Below are positions 11,089-23,224 of a stretch of DNA of 64,000 bases, piece after piece. Each line of letters begins with the position of its first letter. The stretch's first letter is position 1. The translations under genes were made by a program, and so were the position numbers. Below the pieces are notes generated by a model. The model saw only the letters and a list, made by a program, of their open reading frames with translations, made no database searches and was not told where the DNA came from. Origin of the DNA: Amblyornis subalaris (lineage: Eukaryota > Chordata > Aves > Passeriformes > Ptilonorhynchidae); contig JACAXG010000168.1 of NCBI GenBank assembly GCA_018881555.1, positions 806,001 through 870,000 of the forward strand. Reading direction: 5' to 3'.

Positions 11089-14000
11089 TGCAAGTGCTGA
11101 GGCAGGACATGGCTCTGGGCTGTGGTTGTGGAGGCAAACAGTAGTAATTAATCATATTTTGGCATTAGGAACCAGTGGCTTTACAGGGAATCTTCACCCA
11201 GTTGCACTGTTGTGTTTGCCCAGACCTGGCTGCCCTCCCTGTCCCTCGTCACCCGGGGCAGAAGCTTTGACTCCTTCGCTTTTTCCACTTGTTCTGTGTT
11301 GGGAAAGACAGTTCTTGAAACTGAGTCTTTTGTTTCCCCCTGATATTAACAATAACCCAGTCTTGCTTTGGTGGCTCACCAAATGTAGCTGCTTTCATTG
11401 CAAAACCCTCAGGCTCTGCTTTGCCCGANGCTGGGGCTGCCCAGGGCCAGCGTTTGGGTTGCAGAGAACAGTGACCTTCAGTCATTCTTGGAACAGCTGG
11501 GGAAACGAGGGTTCCGTGTCAAAATCCAAGCTGCAGCTGCAATCCTCATATTAATCCCAATTAAGCTTTCCTGGAGTTGCCCCTGACTGTGCTGGCTGGG
11601 CCAGGTGGGTCAGGGGAGCCCTGGCTGGAGGATGGGCTGCAGGGAGGGCACTGGGCTGGGGCCGGCATTGCCGGAATTCCCACNGCAGGATGGGCCTCCG
11701 TCCTTATCCCAGCGTTCTACAGTGCCNCCGCTGGGAATCCTGGGGTCGGTGCCATTCCTGCTGGATCCCCACTGCCAGACACAGCTCAGCCCCTCTGCTC
11801 CCTCATCCCTGCCAAGCCTGGGGGCAGGAACACACTCCTGGCATGGGAAGGGCTGAGGTGGGATGGTTCTGGGCACCCCACTCCTTCTCCCACAGCTGGA
11901 TCAGTCCTGCATCCTCTGAAACACAAACATCTGGAGAAGGGGCCGCGGAGAGGAAACTTTCCTCTCTGCAGAGGGAGAGCTATGAGTGTCAGCTGCATGG
12001 GATGTGTGTATGAAAAGCAGCATTTAATTAAATAAAGATAATGTAAATAGAAATCTGCATCAGCTCNCTGTGTGCCACAGCCTGAAGGAGCTTCCAAGGA
12101 GCAGGAGTTCCCTGGCTGCTGCCAGCAGGAGCAGATGCAGTGCCCGGGCTGTGCTGTTTCTCTGTGTGTGCACACATAAACACGGTGCATGTGTGTTTAC
12201 CATGTGCTGTGATTTCTTAGGTGCTATAAACTTTGTGTCTCCTCCAAATATTTGAGCACTCCTCTGACCTTCTAACCAAAACACCCAGAGCAAACTGTAT
12301 GCAACCTATATGTGCAGGGGCTGTCAGGGAGAGCTAACATTTACCCGAGTGGGGAATGTTTACGTTGCAGCAGCATGGAAAATGGCACAGAGGGAGCGGA
12401 GAGGCTGCTCCCGGCGGGAAGTGCTCTGAGGCCAGGGAAGGGATGGCCTGTGGCCCCGCTGTGCCGTGGGATTGGGCTTTTCCACGTCTCTGAGCGTTCC
12501 TCCGGCATGTCCTGGCCCAGCACGGAGCCCCTTGTGGGCTGGCGCTCTGCCCCGGGCTCTGTCGGTGGAGTTTGGGCAGTGCTGATGCTGTGTGGGCTCA
12601 GTTGTTCTCCCGAGGCCACAGCCAAGGGCTCCTGCTTGTCCCAGCCATGTCTCCCGTTCCCCTGGGGTGTGGCATCCTGGGGCAGCAGGCGGCGAAGGTG
12701 GTGCTGTGTGTGAGGTGCTGAAATCTGCTGCTGGTGCGGATTTGTCCATTGCTCTGTTTGTCTCCATCCCTCAGCTCCTCTGCTGCTGTTTTGGGATGGA
12801 AGGGCCCCAAGGAGCCCGTGGCTGCATCCCTGTCCTTCTCCTTGGGGACATCAGCAGGGTTTGCAGAGGCTCTGGCCTCCTCCAGGCGTGGCCCAGGTAC
12901 CCCGACCCGGGGCACTGCAGCCCAAGGCGCTCTNGGGAGCTCGGCCACAGGTTTGCTCCAGGCACCCAGGCCAGGCCCTTGGAGCCCGAGTTCGGGGCTG
13001 GGACGGGGGGAACAGCAGCCCCTGGAGTTCTGGGACTGCTGTGAACTGGCAAACCCCAGCCCAGTGAGGACTTGGAGTGCCCCAAACTCCCCCGTGCTCC
13101 CGGTGCTGGTTCCTGGGGCAGCTCAGGCAATGACCNGTCCGGTTCCCCAGTGCGCACACCAGGGAATTCTCCTGTCTCATGNTGTTAAGTTAAAAGGAAA
13201 GGCATGAAACTGAAGCTTTACATTTAAAATGTTGGCTCTGAGGCATTTTGTGTTCCCCTCTCACCCTCTGGCAGAGGTGGGCATGGAGGATCCCCCAGGC
13301 TCTGGTGCTCTGTGACGTCTCTGGGGTTCGTGGTGTGACCAGGCTGTGTTTGATATGGCTCTGCCCCCCGTGAAATGGAAGAAATTGTATCTGATCGAGA
13401 ACACTTAACAGGCATTAAATTAGATGTTAGACATGTAAAGAAAGGACAGGACGTGTATTGACAGCTGTGGAAGGAAAAAGGATCAGCTTTCCTGCCAAGG
13501 GGGAGGAGATTCCAGTCAGTCCAGTACTATCCGTGTGCTGTACTGAAACCAGTGCTTGGAAAACTGCAGGCATTCCTACCCATGCCTTGTTTTCCTTGGC
13601 TGTTTCGTTGGCTTAATCTCTACTAACTTTTGGATAAAATCCTGACTTTGAAGTTAATGGGNGTTTGCATGTGCTCAGGTGTTGCGTTTGGCCTTTTCTG
13701 TTGCAAGTTTGTTTTTAACCATTTTTCTGGATTGTTGGACTTCTGCAGGCTGATATTCCCAGCCTTGGATTTCTGTGCAGACCTGACGTGGGTAGGAGTT
13801 GGTAAAGAAACGGGAGCTTTATAGCAACCCCACCGTGCCCCTCCTCATCCAAAATGCATGGTCCTCCCTCTTCCTCCCAAAGCAGGGAACACCAGCAGCA
13901 CGTGGGACGAGTTCTGGGCTAAAAGGTGACACCAGGTGAGAGAACAGTTCTGCTGCTGCTGCTGTTACCTTTCCAAGGAGCTGCTGTAGAGACGCAGGGC

Positions 14001-14944
14001 AGATGTTCCTAGCCCACCCTTGGAGGAGCAGCGGGGCAGGGTTTTGGTGCTCGAGATGTTCTCCAGAGCAGGGCAGGCTTTGCAGGGAGGGTGAGGTTTT
14101 CCTGGGGGATCTGAGCACGGAATGACCCAGGGCACAGCCTTGGGCAGAGCTGGAGTCACACAGCATCAGCTGAGCAAAGCACAGATTTCATGCAACAGAA
14201 ACGAGAGATTTGGGAGGAAAAGTGACTGTGGCCAAGCTCTAGGAATAGATCCCAGGCAGTCTGGGCTCTGCAGCAGCTCGCAGGGAAGGCTCTGGTGCTG
14301 CTCCATGCACACACAAAGGTCTGAGATGGCAGAGTTTGCCCCCACAAACACGGTCCAGCTGTTGGTGCTGGCAGAGGCCGAGTCCTTGGGAACCTGCAGG
14401 GATTGCTCCAGCACCACCGTGCAGCCTCCAGGCTGAGCACGCAACAGGGACCTGTGGGGGCTGCAGACCCTGCCAGGGGAAAGAGTTCAGAAAGGGCAAA
14501 AGGAGAATTCCCCTTCCCTCTGCCAGCCCTGGGTAGGCAGGGAGGGGGTGGAGAAGCTGCTTCAGCCTCCAGCTGCAGCCAGACTCGGAGGGGAGAGTGA
14601 GACTGAGGAGGGAGATGGATGAAACACTTTCCCTTGAGATCTGGGTCAGTTGTGCCTCCTGCTTGCCTTGCCTGATGTCCCAGCGCTGTCCCAGAGTTGC
14701 ACTGGTCTGTGCTGGGAAGCTGCAGCCTCTGCTCCGAGCCGGGCAGGGCCAGCACTGGGGTCCCTGGGATGGTGTTGCTGTCCCCAGCTGATGTCCTGCT
14801 GTCAGCTGGGACAGGCCAGTGGGGATGGAGCGTGGGATGGAGCACACTCCCACTGCGTGGCACTGAGCCTGCTGGAGCTGTGTCCCTTGGGACCAGCAGC
14901 AGGGGCTCGTGCAGGAGCTCTCCTGGTCCTGCTCTCCAGCAATG

Positions 14945-14966
14945 ATTTATTTGAAAACAAATAAAT
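14945..14966. repeat. Perfect 9-bp inverted repeat with 4-base loop
   Basis: ATTTATTTG (14945-14953) and CAAATAAAT (14958-14966) flank AAAA. The right arm creates two overlapping AATAAA words (14960-14969) on the + strand. With no gene nearby these need not be used for polyadenylation. Confidence 0.6.
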
Positions 14967-15592
14967 AAAACCCACTGCAGCACTGGTCTCTCACCTGGTG
15001 CAGGCTGCTGTGGGTCCTGAGGCTCAGGGGAGTTCAGTGAAAGGGAGGATCCCTTGGCCAGACTGTCCTTGCTCTCTGGGAATCCTTGAGGCTTGTCATT
15101 TAAGGAGCACTGACTAAATGATAACAACTCCTTTCTCTGTGAGGAAAAACAGACCTTCTAACTCTCTTCCTCTCCTTGGGGTCCAAGCCCCACTTTTGAG
15201 CTGTAAATCTGTCTGGAGAAGCAGGTTTAGGTGCAGTGTGTGGAGCTGGTACCTCCTGTGTTCCGTGAATGCCAGAGGAAAGCAAACCTGCCTGGGAGCG
15301 GGAGCAGCTCTCCGGAGCTGCCAGCAGTGCCAGCCAGCGCCGTGGCCAAATTAAGGACAAATAGGCAGGAGTACATTTTGTGCATGTAGTGTCTGCTGAT
15401 GACTCAATATTTCAGCCAAACATATTTACCTGAATATTCATAGTCACTTAGGAGGTGGTAGCATCTCCTGAGCTCAGCTAATCGTTTAAATTCTGTTAAC
15501 TGCACCGCTTTGCTCCAGCCCACAGCACTGCTGCCTGCAGCCTGTGTACTACGTACCCTTTAGCTTCCAAAAACCCCAAAGCAACAACAACA

Positions 15593-15625
15593 AACCCCCC
15601 TGAAATAAACCCCCCTTCCCCCCGA
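15593..15625. repeat. C-rich runs (i-motif / G-quadruplex candidate)
   Basis: Three runs of about six Cs are separated by short spacers (ccccccttccccccgagg at the right end). A TGGGGGGAGAGGGG segment lies some 25 bases downstream on the + strand. This is low-complexity sequence with quadruplex potential on the minus strand. Confidence 0.45.
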
Positions 15626-15711
15626 GGCACCTGAGCTCGCTGTGGGGGGAGAGGGGCTGATGTAGGAGCAGCTGATCCCCCCTGCTCCCCTCGGGGGACA
15701 CTGTCNCCTGG

Positions 15712-15830
15712 GATCAAGGGAAAATGGCCTCAGGTTGTGCCAGGGGAGGTTTAGATTGGGTGTTAGGAAAAACTGCTTCCTGGGAAGGGCTGTCCAGCCC
15801 TGGCACAGCTGCCCAGGGCAGAACGGTCAC
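15712..15830 (+). mobile_element. CR1 LINE internal fragment
   Basis: It contains 'aatggcctcaggttgtgcca' and 'ggggaggtttagattgggtg', the CR1 segment lying 5' of the common tail, and then 'aaaactgcttcctgggaagg'. It lacks the terminal 8-bp repeat, so both ends are lost or too diverged to see. Confidence 0.75.
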
Positions 15831-16552
15831 TGCTGAGCATTTCCCCAGGAGCAACAAAACTCTGGGGTGTGTTCAGGCNCAGGGATCTGTCACAGCCCAG
15901 CCCGTGGTCACAATGCCAGTGCCTGCAGCTCTTCCTGGGGTGCTCGAATGGCCAAACCCCGCTCAGCTGATCCAAACACTGCCAGAAAACCCAAGGGAGG
16001 TGCAGGGTTCTGCTGAGTCTGCAAACACACCTGACAAAGACCCGGCAGCCTGGCTGAGGTTCTCCTTTCCCAGTGGAGGCGACAACTCCTGTTTGATGCC
16101 CAGAGGTGCCCGTGGGGTCGGGTCAGGCCCCCAGCAGCAGGAGCTCAGCGTGAAGCTCCGGGGTCAGAGCTGGGCACGCAGCTGCCCCTCCCGGAGGTTT
16201 CTCTCAGGGAACAGACGGTGCCGAGGGGCTGGTGAATCTCAGTGTCACCTCAGCTGATCCTTGGAGAGGCTTTGAGGTTTCTCTGAAGGCTGAGGCTGCC
16301 AGCTCAGCCCTGCTCCAGCAGCNGAGTCTGGGATCCCAGAGCCAGGAGTCGGTGTGGGGCTGGGCAGTAACAGAGCCCAGCCCCGAGGGCTGCTCGGAAT
16401 AGTCCGTGTTGGAAAGGGAACTGAAGCTCTTCAGAAAGCAAGAAGTAAAGTTAGAAATGAAAACAAACAAAAAAAGGCAAGAATAACCCCCACACACTGA
16501 GGTTCTCCATTTGCTGGATTAAGGAACTTTCCAGATGAGGAGGTTGTAGCCA
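15831..16552. other. Unique intergenic sequence between two CR1 pieces
   Basis: GC-rich to about 16400, then A-rich (16440-16485). No exon or further repeat is visible. It could represent DNA between two independent CR1 insertions. Confidence 0.4.
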
Positions 16553-16848
16553 GGTGGGTCTCGGCCTCTCCTCCGAGGCCACCAGCGACNGGACAGGAGG
16601 GAATGGCCTCAGCCTGTGCCAGGGCAGGGTCAAGTTGGACATCAGGAGCAATTTCTCCATAGAAAGGGTGGTCAGGCATTGGCAGGGGCTGCCCAGGGCG
16701 GTTTGGAGTCCCCATCCCTGGAGGTATCCAAGGAAAGACTGGACATGGCACTCAGTGCTCTGGGCTGAGGACAAGGTGGGCATCGGGCACAGGGTGGACT
16801 CGATGGGCTGGGAGGGCTTTTCCGCCCTCAGGGATCCTGGGATCCTGC
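16553..16848 (+). mobile_element. CR1 LINE 3' fragment (second CR1 type)
   Basis: The order of blocks is 'ggaatggcctcagcctgtgc', 'atcaggagcaatttctccat', 'aaagggtggtcaggcattgg', 'ggtttggagtccccatccct', 'gatgggctgggagggctttt' and a terminal 'gggatcctgggatcct' repeat. It is the longest CR1 copy here of the type shared with 4502-4705 and 25961-26171. Confidence 0.88.
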
Positions 16849-17569
16849 TCTGTGCCCCAAGGCACAGCACTGCAGGGAGGTCCTGCCCAGTGACACAGGC
16901 ACAGAGGCTGTGAGTGACCACACAGCAAAGCCACTGCTCACGGGAGGCTTCAGAGCAGCCCTTGCTCACTGCTATTTATAATTTGTATTGTACAGCTGAA
17001 AATAATCCATAGAAATCCATAGGAAAACTGGGCCTGGGCTTTCTCTTGCAGTGGCAGAATGGGATGTAATTGGAGGTGCTGGATGTGGGAAGGGAGGAAA
17101 AAGGAGAACAATTTAATCTCCAGGACATCCATTAGCGTGAATCACTCGTGTACCAGGTATTGGATTCTTCCTGCCTGGACTGTCCTGCAAAGGCAGATTT
17201 CCTTGGCCCAGGAACAGGTGCTTCTGCATGTGTGCCCAGACTTTCCCAGAATTTTAAAAGCAAAGCTGATGAGCTGTCAAACAAACAATAATGCTGCTGT
17301 TACAAGCCTGTGTTCAGCGCCTGAATAGCGGCTGATTTCCACTGCTGCCGCTGGCTCCAATCATCCCAGCTGGACCTCAGGCCCTCCCAAACCTCAACGT
17401 TAGGGATAAAATTTTGATTCTTCCATCTATAGTTAAAAGCTGTGACAATCTTTGCGGTTTATGTCACTAATGATACTTTAACTATTTGATTTTTACTTTT
17501 TTTTTGTAGTTGGGGAGTCTGTTTTTAAATCCTTGCTTTTCCAATAGCTTCACCGCAGTAATTGCAGGG
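16849..17569. other. Unique intergenic sequence
   Basis: Mixed composition, becoming AT-rich from 17400 with T-runs at 17490-17510. No exon or named repeat recognised. Confidence 0.4.
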
Positions 17570-17960
17570 GACAATCGCGTTGCAGTCGATAGCAAAGGGC
17601 TGAGGGCGGTGCAGGGCGGGCGCAGCGTCCGTGCCCCGCCGGCGGCTCCGTGGCGCGGCTGCCCAGCAGCTCCGCGCCCCTGGGGGGCTGCCGCAGCTCC
17701 CGGGGGTGCCGGCTCTGTGTCCTGGCTCTCCAGCCGTACCGGTGTCCCGCACACCCCTGGCCCTGCTGTCCGTCCGCGGCCGGCAGGGCTGAGCTGGCTG
17801 TGAGGGCAGAGCCCACCCCGCTCCGGCAGACATTCCTGCTGTTGTGGGCAAGTTCTCTCGGATGCCAGAGCCAGGGTCCCGGGCGCCGTGGCCGTTCCCT
17901 GCCGTGGAGTGAGGCACTGCGCTGTCCCCAGCTCCCTCCCGCTGTGTCGGGACTGGAGCT
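17570..17960. promoter_or_regulatory. CpG-island-like block
   Basis: An abrupt change from AT-rich sequence to dense CpG (gggcgggcgcagcgtccgtg near 17615, then ccgccggcggctccgtggcg). The edges are sharp on the left. There is no recognisable coding exon. It is a good candidate for an orphan CpG island or a noncoding-RNA start. Confidence 0.5.
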
Positions 17961-18169
17961 GCTCTTGTGGAGTCGTTTTAGCCCCGAGAGTGCCCAAACC
18001 CTCCCAGGGCTGCCCAGGGATGGGATGTGGTGCTAAACACGGACCAGGCACTGCACATCCCGTTGCTGTGAGGGTTCTCTTCGGGGTACAGGGGACGTGG
18101 GCACCCCTGGGGTGGTGGCAGCTGTGGGTGAGCTCCCAGGGTGGAAGAGGCTTCACTCAGCACTACTGC
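17961..18169. other. Unique intergenic sequence
   Basis: GC-rich shoulder of the CpG-rich block. Nothing recognised. Confidence 0.35.
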
Positions 18170-18360
18170 GAAATAATGATAGCAAAGAAAAGCTTGATGG
18201 ACTCGCATGTGTGAGTTTATTGGCAGTAATTTGCATTTTCCCTCATTAAGGGCTGATTATTCTGATATTAAAGAATAAACTTTGCCATCGAGCATCTCAA
18301 GGCTCAACAGTCCTTAATTAAACATGATAATTGTCTTTGAAGCAGGTAAATGTTGTTGCA
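18170..18360. promoter_or_regulatory. AT-rich, TAAT-dense block (candidate conserved enhancer)
   Basis: It contains an exact POU octamer ATTTGCAT (18229-18236) and several homeodomain cores (ccttaattaaac near 18312; ctcattaag near 18242). There is no repeat signature. Blocks of this kind between GC-rich flanks are typical of vertebrate conserved noncoding elements, but conservation cannot be seen from one sequence. Confidence 0.3.
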
Positions 18361-20107
18361 TATCACAGGTGTGCAGGTTGGGGCTGAGGAGCAAATGGAG
18401 CTTGTTGTGATGAAGAGCAAAGCTTGGCTGAAAATAAACATTTTAGAGTCTGTACTTGTCAGCAGAGGAGAGACCTTAATCAGGGGGATTTAATTGTTCA
18501 ACTTTCTTGTGCCATTTGCAATTTCTCACTGGAAAAGGGGAATATCAAACTCTTGAATTGTCTGCTTGGTCTCAGCATTTGCCTCATTCTTGCCGTTTTC
18601 TGTGAAATCTGCACGAGAACAAATGTCCTTATGGCAAAACCAGCACAAGTTCCTAAATGCGTGGCTGAGAAACGAATTGTGCACGAAGGCAGGGACAGCA
18701 GGGAGCACTCAGGGGCCCCTGGCTCCTGCAGGGCCCCAGCCTGACCTGCACAGGCAGCGCCAAGGGCCCAGGAAAGAGGGTCCCTCCCAGTTCCTCGGCA
18801 CAAAGGGCTGTTTGCGAGAGCTGGGTTCCAGCTGATGGGGAGAAATTTTTGCCTTGGCAGCAAAAGGCAAGACCTGAGGAAGATGATACTGAATCTCTGT
18901 GGCTGCAGCAGCCATTAAGTGTAATAAAATCTAATTTACAGTTAGGGATAGAAGACTTGCAAGGGCTTGGAGCGAAGATTTAATACTCACAGGAATACAG
19001 GGGTGCCCCTCTTGCCCCTGGAGAGCAGCCCAGCCTCTGCCACAGACACGGCCTTGGCCTCCTCGCTCCGGGGCTGTGCCACCAGTGGGGAGGGATGTAA
19101 AGATTTGGTGTTCTGGGCAGCTAAAGGGAAAGGGCCACACCAGGCTCTGACACTGGGTGTTGTTCTGCTGCTGGAATTAACCCCCATCACGAGACAGCAC
19201 AGAAAACGAAGGACAGTAAGTCTTTGAGGAAGGGCAGGGCTGGAGGTTCCTGCCGGGGCCATCGGGAACAGGGGAATGCTCCAGGAATCAATGTTCAGGA
19301 AGGAGTCACTGGTTCTTTACAAGGTGCCAGCTACCAACTCTTGTACTAAGAAATCCTAGAAAATAAGATTACTTCATGTTGGTCATACAGAGCAGGCAGA
19401 TTAACCCTGCTGGGCTCTGGAGCCAACATAGATTTACCCAGCAGTGGCATTTTTCTGTTCTATTCCCTGGAGACAGCCGGTGCAAGCCGGGGTGAGGCTT
19501 TGATCTGCACCCTTGGCAGCTGCAGGCACTTTGTGCCCTCAGGGATGTTGCTACGCTACAAATGCACCCTCAGCTTTATTCCATGGGAAGGCTGAGAGGT
19601 GTTAATATACCTGGAATGGCTCATTTTAAATATTAAACTGGAGATGGGCTTCAAAAAGCTTCAATGAGGAGTCATTTCCTCCTGCCCATTTGAACAAATC
19701 AATCTGCCGGGCTGCTGAAGGGGTGTCTGGGCTCGGGGCAATTCCGTCTGCTCGCTGCGCTGGCTCCCAGCCCCCGGATCCCTCCGGAGCGCCCCTGGGG
19801 TCCCGGCTGGAGGGGCAGTGGGGGACTGTCCATGCNCTGGGCTGGGGAAGGTCCACGGCAGCCTTGGGACCTGCTCCTGGTGCCACCCCCGGCTCAGCCC
19901 GCCTGTGCCCCCTCTGCTCCCTGGTTCATGCCAGCTTTGGCAGGGCGGGACCTGCCTCCCTCCCCCTGGGACCTGCCTCCCTTCCCTGCCAGGGTCACCG
20001 CAGGAGCGGCTCCTGAATAATCAGCGCGGCCAATTACTGAGAGTGCTGCTGCTGCCCTGCCCTGCGGGAAGGTCCCAGCCGTGGTTCCCTCTCTCGCTGT
20101 GCCAGGG
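18361..20107. other. Unique intergenic sequence
   Basis: Mixed sequence with a second short TAAT-rich patch at 18905-18950. It is GC-rich from about 19700 to the tandem duplication. No exon or family repeat recognised. Confidence 0.4.
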
Positions 20108-20312
20108 CAGGGGCTGTGGGTTCGTCCCGGTGCGGGTGCCACTGGTGGGAAGGTCAGGGGCTGGGGCTGTGGGTTCATCCGATGCGGGTGTCACCGTGGG
20201 GCGGTGCAGCCCTTTCCCCAGCGATGCTCTCTGGGGCTGTGGGTTCATCCCGGTGCGGGTGTCACCGTGGGGCGGTGCAGCCCTTTCCCCAGCGATGCTC
20301 TCTGGGGCTGTG
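20108..20312 (+). repeat. 70-bp tandem duplication (about 2.9 copies)
   Basis: Units start at 20161, 20231 and 20302 with ctggggctgtgggttcatcc and run through gtgtcaccgtggggcggtgc. The first two full units are nearly identical (70 and 71 bp). The third is cut after about ten bases. A degenerate unit precedes them at 20108-20160. The near identity suggests a young minisatellite or recent duplication. Confidence 0.9.
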
Positions 20313-20518
20313 CTGCTGCTGTGGAGATTCGCGAACTTGTCACGGCAGCAGCGCTGGGCTCCCACAGGCGGAGGGGTTTCCCTTCCTTTCCTTAAAAATC
20401 TGCCTCGCAAAGCAGAGCAGTGACTGTGGCAAGGAGCAAACACCTCGGGGCTGCTCGGCTCCTCTGGCTCTTCCCCTCCCACCTGCTTGGGCACAGCCCT
20501 TGCACGATCTGGGGCACC

Positions 20519-20668
20519 ACAGAACCAGGGAATGGTTTGGGTTGGAAGAGACCTTAAAGCCATCCAGTGCCACCCCTGCCATGGGCAGGGACACCTTCCA
20601 CCGTCCCGGGATGCTCCAAGCCCCATCCAACCCGGCCATGGGCGCTCCCAGGGATGGGGCAGTCACCA
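20519..20668 (-). mobile_element. CR1 LINE 3' fragment
   Basis: The + strand reads 'aatggtttgggttggaagag', 'ccatccagtgccacccctgc', 'gcagggacaccttccacc' and 'gatgctccaagccccatcc', ending 'cccagggatggggcagtcac'. This is the reverse complement of the main CR1 tail type, with low divergence in its first 90 bases. Confidence 0.9.
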
Positions 20669-22946
20669 GCACGAAAGTTTGTGTATCACGTCAGCATCCT
20701 GTGGCTGGAGAGAGAGAAAATAAATACTTCTAATGGAAAATGAGGTGATTAAAATGTCCAGATAGACGAAAGTTTTCCTTCNATGCACCCTGAGCAGTTG
20801 TTACAAGTTCATGTGTTAAACTATGATCGTTCTGGACAGGGCCCTNAATTGATTTCCACGTACAACCCATTCCCCAATTCTGTTCTGAATTAGCCTAAAC
20901 GTTTGGTAAGGTCTTCAACTGCAAATATCTAATTTCTTATTCAATATTCAGAATTCCAAATGAAATAAATGATCTGTTTACATGCATCAGTCAGACCATC
21001 TGGATCCATAGGAGAATTCAACAAAGAATCCGTTAATTGTCATGCATGTTTATTCATCATTCTTAATTCATAATTCTTATAAATAATTAAATCAGAGGAT
21101 CTTTAGCAAATAAACAAGCCAAGTGATTATTTTGAAGCTCCGACTTCCATACCTAAAAGAAAACAAAATTAATAGCTCATGTGAATATCCAAGAAAAGGA
21201 AAACATTCAATTTGGTGAGTACATAAAGCGCTGTAATTTTCTGCAACTATCTCATCCCTTTCATCTTGCATTTAAAACCATAATTACCATCGCCAGCAGA
21301 ACGTGGAGAAGGCAGCAGAAAGAGAAAACAAAGTGTGGAGAGGAAGTGTGAAGGTAAATTATGTGAGAACACCCAGAAAACACAATTTGTCTGTGTACTC
21401 TGCCCAGTTTCTCCCATTCTCTCCCCAGCGCTGGCATTACCTCTGGGTATTTATAACCCTGTGCTGGGCATGGGGGGAAAAGAATGAGCACAAATGTCCT
21501 TTGCTAAAGACCCTGGAAGATTAGAAATAGAGGGATGATCACGGTCTTTGCAGGAAATTTTGAGGCACATCTGAATAGCATCCCTGCATCCCTACAGCCG
21601 CTGCAATCTGGGTTTTTTTCCCAGCCACTCCAAGCATTATTTCTGGAAATCAAGAGTCCTCGGGCACATAGTGCTTTCACTGTGAGTGACTTCAAGCTGG
21701 AAAATGTGATTCATTGGAGCTAAAATGTAATTTCCAGAATAGTCATCTCTCTCAGCTTATCTTCTGGGGAAAAGAGACATTTTGGTGTGTCAGCGGGTGA
21801 AAGGGCTGGGACCTGCTGCGCCTTATGGAGAGTGTTTTATTACTTTCACATTTCTTATTTTAACTTCATTGTCTGACACAGCCATTACCTTTTCAAGGAC
21901 AGAGTTTTTAAAAGTATTGGGAGTCTTGTACCCAGAGAATACCGAGGCTCCTGTAATGTAAGACATAAATGCACCTAATGCATCTCTGGCTTTCCTGCCG
22001 GGCCCGGGAAATGACACGGCCGAGTTCATTGTGGCCTGATGGTTTGGCTCAACTTCTTCTGCCAGGCTGCTGTGATTTTAAAAAATTGGTATCTTTATTC
22101 CCACAGTAAAGAAAGGTTAAAAATTGGTAATAATTTATGGGTGTGTCCCTCTGCTTTAATAATCTGAATTAGCACAGCTCCATAGTCCCAGAGATTGTTT
22201 GAGGGGTCTGCATGGGCAGATGGGGGCTGGAGTTTTTGAAATCCCGTTAAATATAATGACCAGTCTAAGCCTTTCACAGGGTTGACAGACATCAGCTCCA
22301 AGTCAGAGCCCAAAGCTGGGCACTGGAAACTAAACTGCCTTTCCTGAAATCTTGGTTCAGACCTCCCTCCCTTCCTCCCTCCTTCCCTCTCTCCTGCTGG
22401 CATTTCATCTCCTCATCCCAAGAGTGAAAAAGAGGCTCATAGTCCTGCAAAGCTGACAGCTTCCTGCTNTGATGCCTGAACCCTGGGGGTGATGTCCCTC
22501 ACAGTCAGGGGTTCCTTTCCTTGCTGTTGAGTTGAGCAGTGCCAATGGGATGGGATGGACACCAAATTCTTGGCCTGCACTGCCTGAGAGAGAAAATCCT
22601 GTTTAATAGTGTCTGGCAGAGTCCGTGTGAGCCACAGGTCGGGGTTCATGAACATGAATCCTAAGGAGCAAATACCAACCCACGAGGGCAGCTGGAGGAG
22701 GCACTTCTTTCCTTCGGATACAGATGAGGTGACAGGGAATTGTTCTTCGCTGCTCTGTGATTTCTCTCACTGTTCATGGAATGCTGAAGTGGTTGTGGAC
22801 GGCCCTGCAATGGGAGAATGGGAACACCTGGGATTTGACCTGTGACCCTCCAGGCTCAGCTTCGGTTGTAGAAGAAAAACGTTTGTAGAACAGGCAGAGG
22901 GGAAGGGCTGAGCTGCTTCTCTGTGTTTTATGTTTTTGCTGAAAGT
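20669..22946. other. AT-rich unique stretch
   Basis: Bases 20700-21300 and 21820-22130 are strongly AT-rich with many TAAT/ATTA cores (cttaattcataattcttata near 21062). This is a candidate conserved noncoding interval. A pyrimidine run of CCT/CCTT lies at 22362-22394. No exon recognised. Confidence 0.4.
22362..22394 (+). repeat. CT-rich low-complexity run
   Basis: A polypyrimidine tract built of CCT and CCTT units, such as cctcccttcctccctcc. It is imperfect. Confidence 0.8.
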
Positions 22947-23118
22947 CAGAGAATCTCAGAATGGTTCAGAGGGACCTTAAAGCCCATCCAGAGCCACCCC
23001 TGCCATGGGCAGGGACACCTTCCACTATCCCAGGTTGCTCCAAGCCGCGTCCAACCTGGCCTTGGACACTTGCAGGGATGGGGCAGNCACAGCTTCTCTG
23101 GGCACCCTGTGCCAGGGC
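22947..23118 (-). mobile_element. CR1 LINE 3' fragment
   Basis: The + strand begins 'agagaatctcagaatggtt' and runs through 'gggaccttaaagcccatcca', 'ccttccactatcccaggttg' and 'cacagcttctctgggcaccc' to 'tgtgccag'. It is in reverse orientation and is the main CR1 type. A single N falls at 23087. Confidence 0.9.
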
Positions 23119-23224
23119 CCCCCCCAGGGGCATTCCCAGGGCTCCCAGGGAATGTTCTCCCCTGCTCGGTCTCCAGGGTCTCCAGCACTCCCTGCTGTGC
23201 TTTCCCGGAGCGGCTGCTGAAGGT

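Larger units (their letters stand above)
11089..15711. other. Long unique intergenic stretch
   Basis: No repeat family or recognisable exon in 4.6 kb. It contains a (CTG)5 run near 13950-13966 and an inverted repeat of forkhead-like words at 12177-12199 (TAAACAC and GTGTTTA). A 323-codon minus-strand open frame spans 14156-15127; its protein is rich in Ser, Pro, Ala and Leu and resembles nothing I know. A perfect 9-bp inverted repeat lies at 14945-14966. Single N bases are frequent. Confidence 0.45.
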
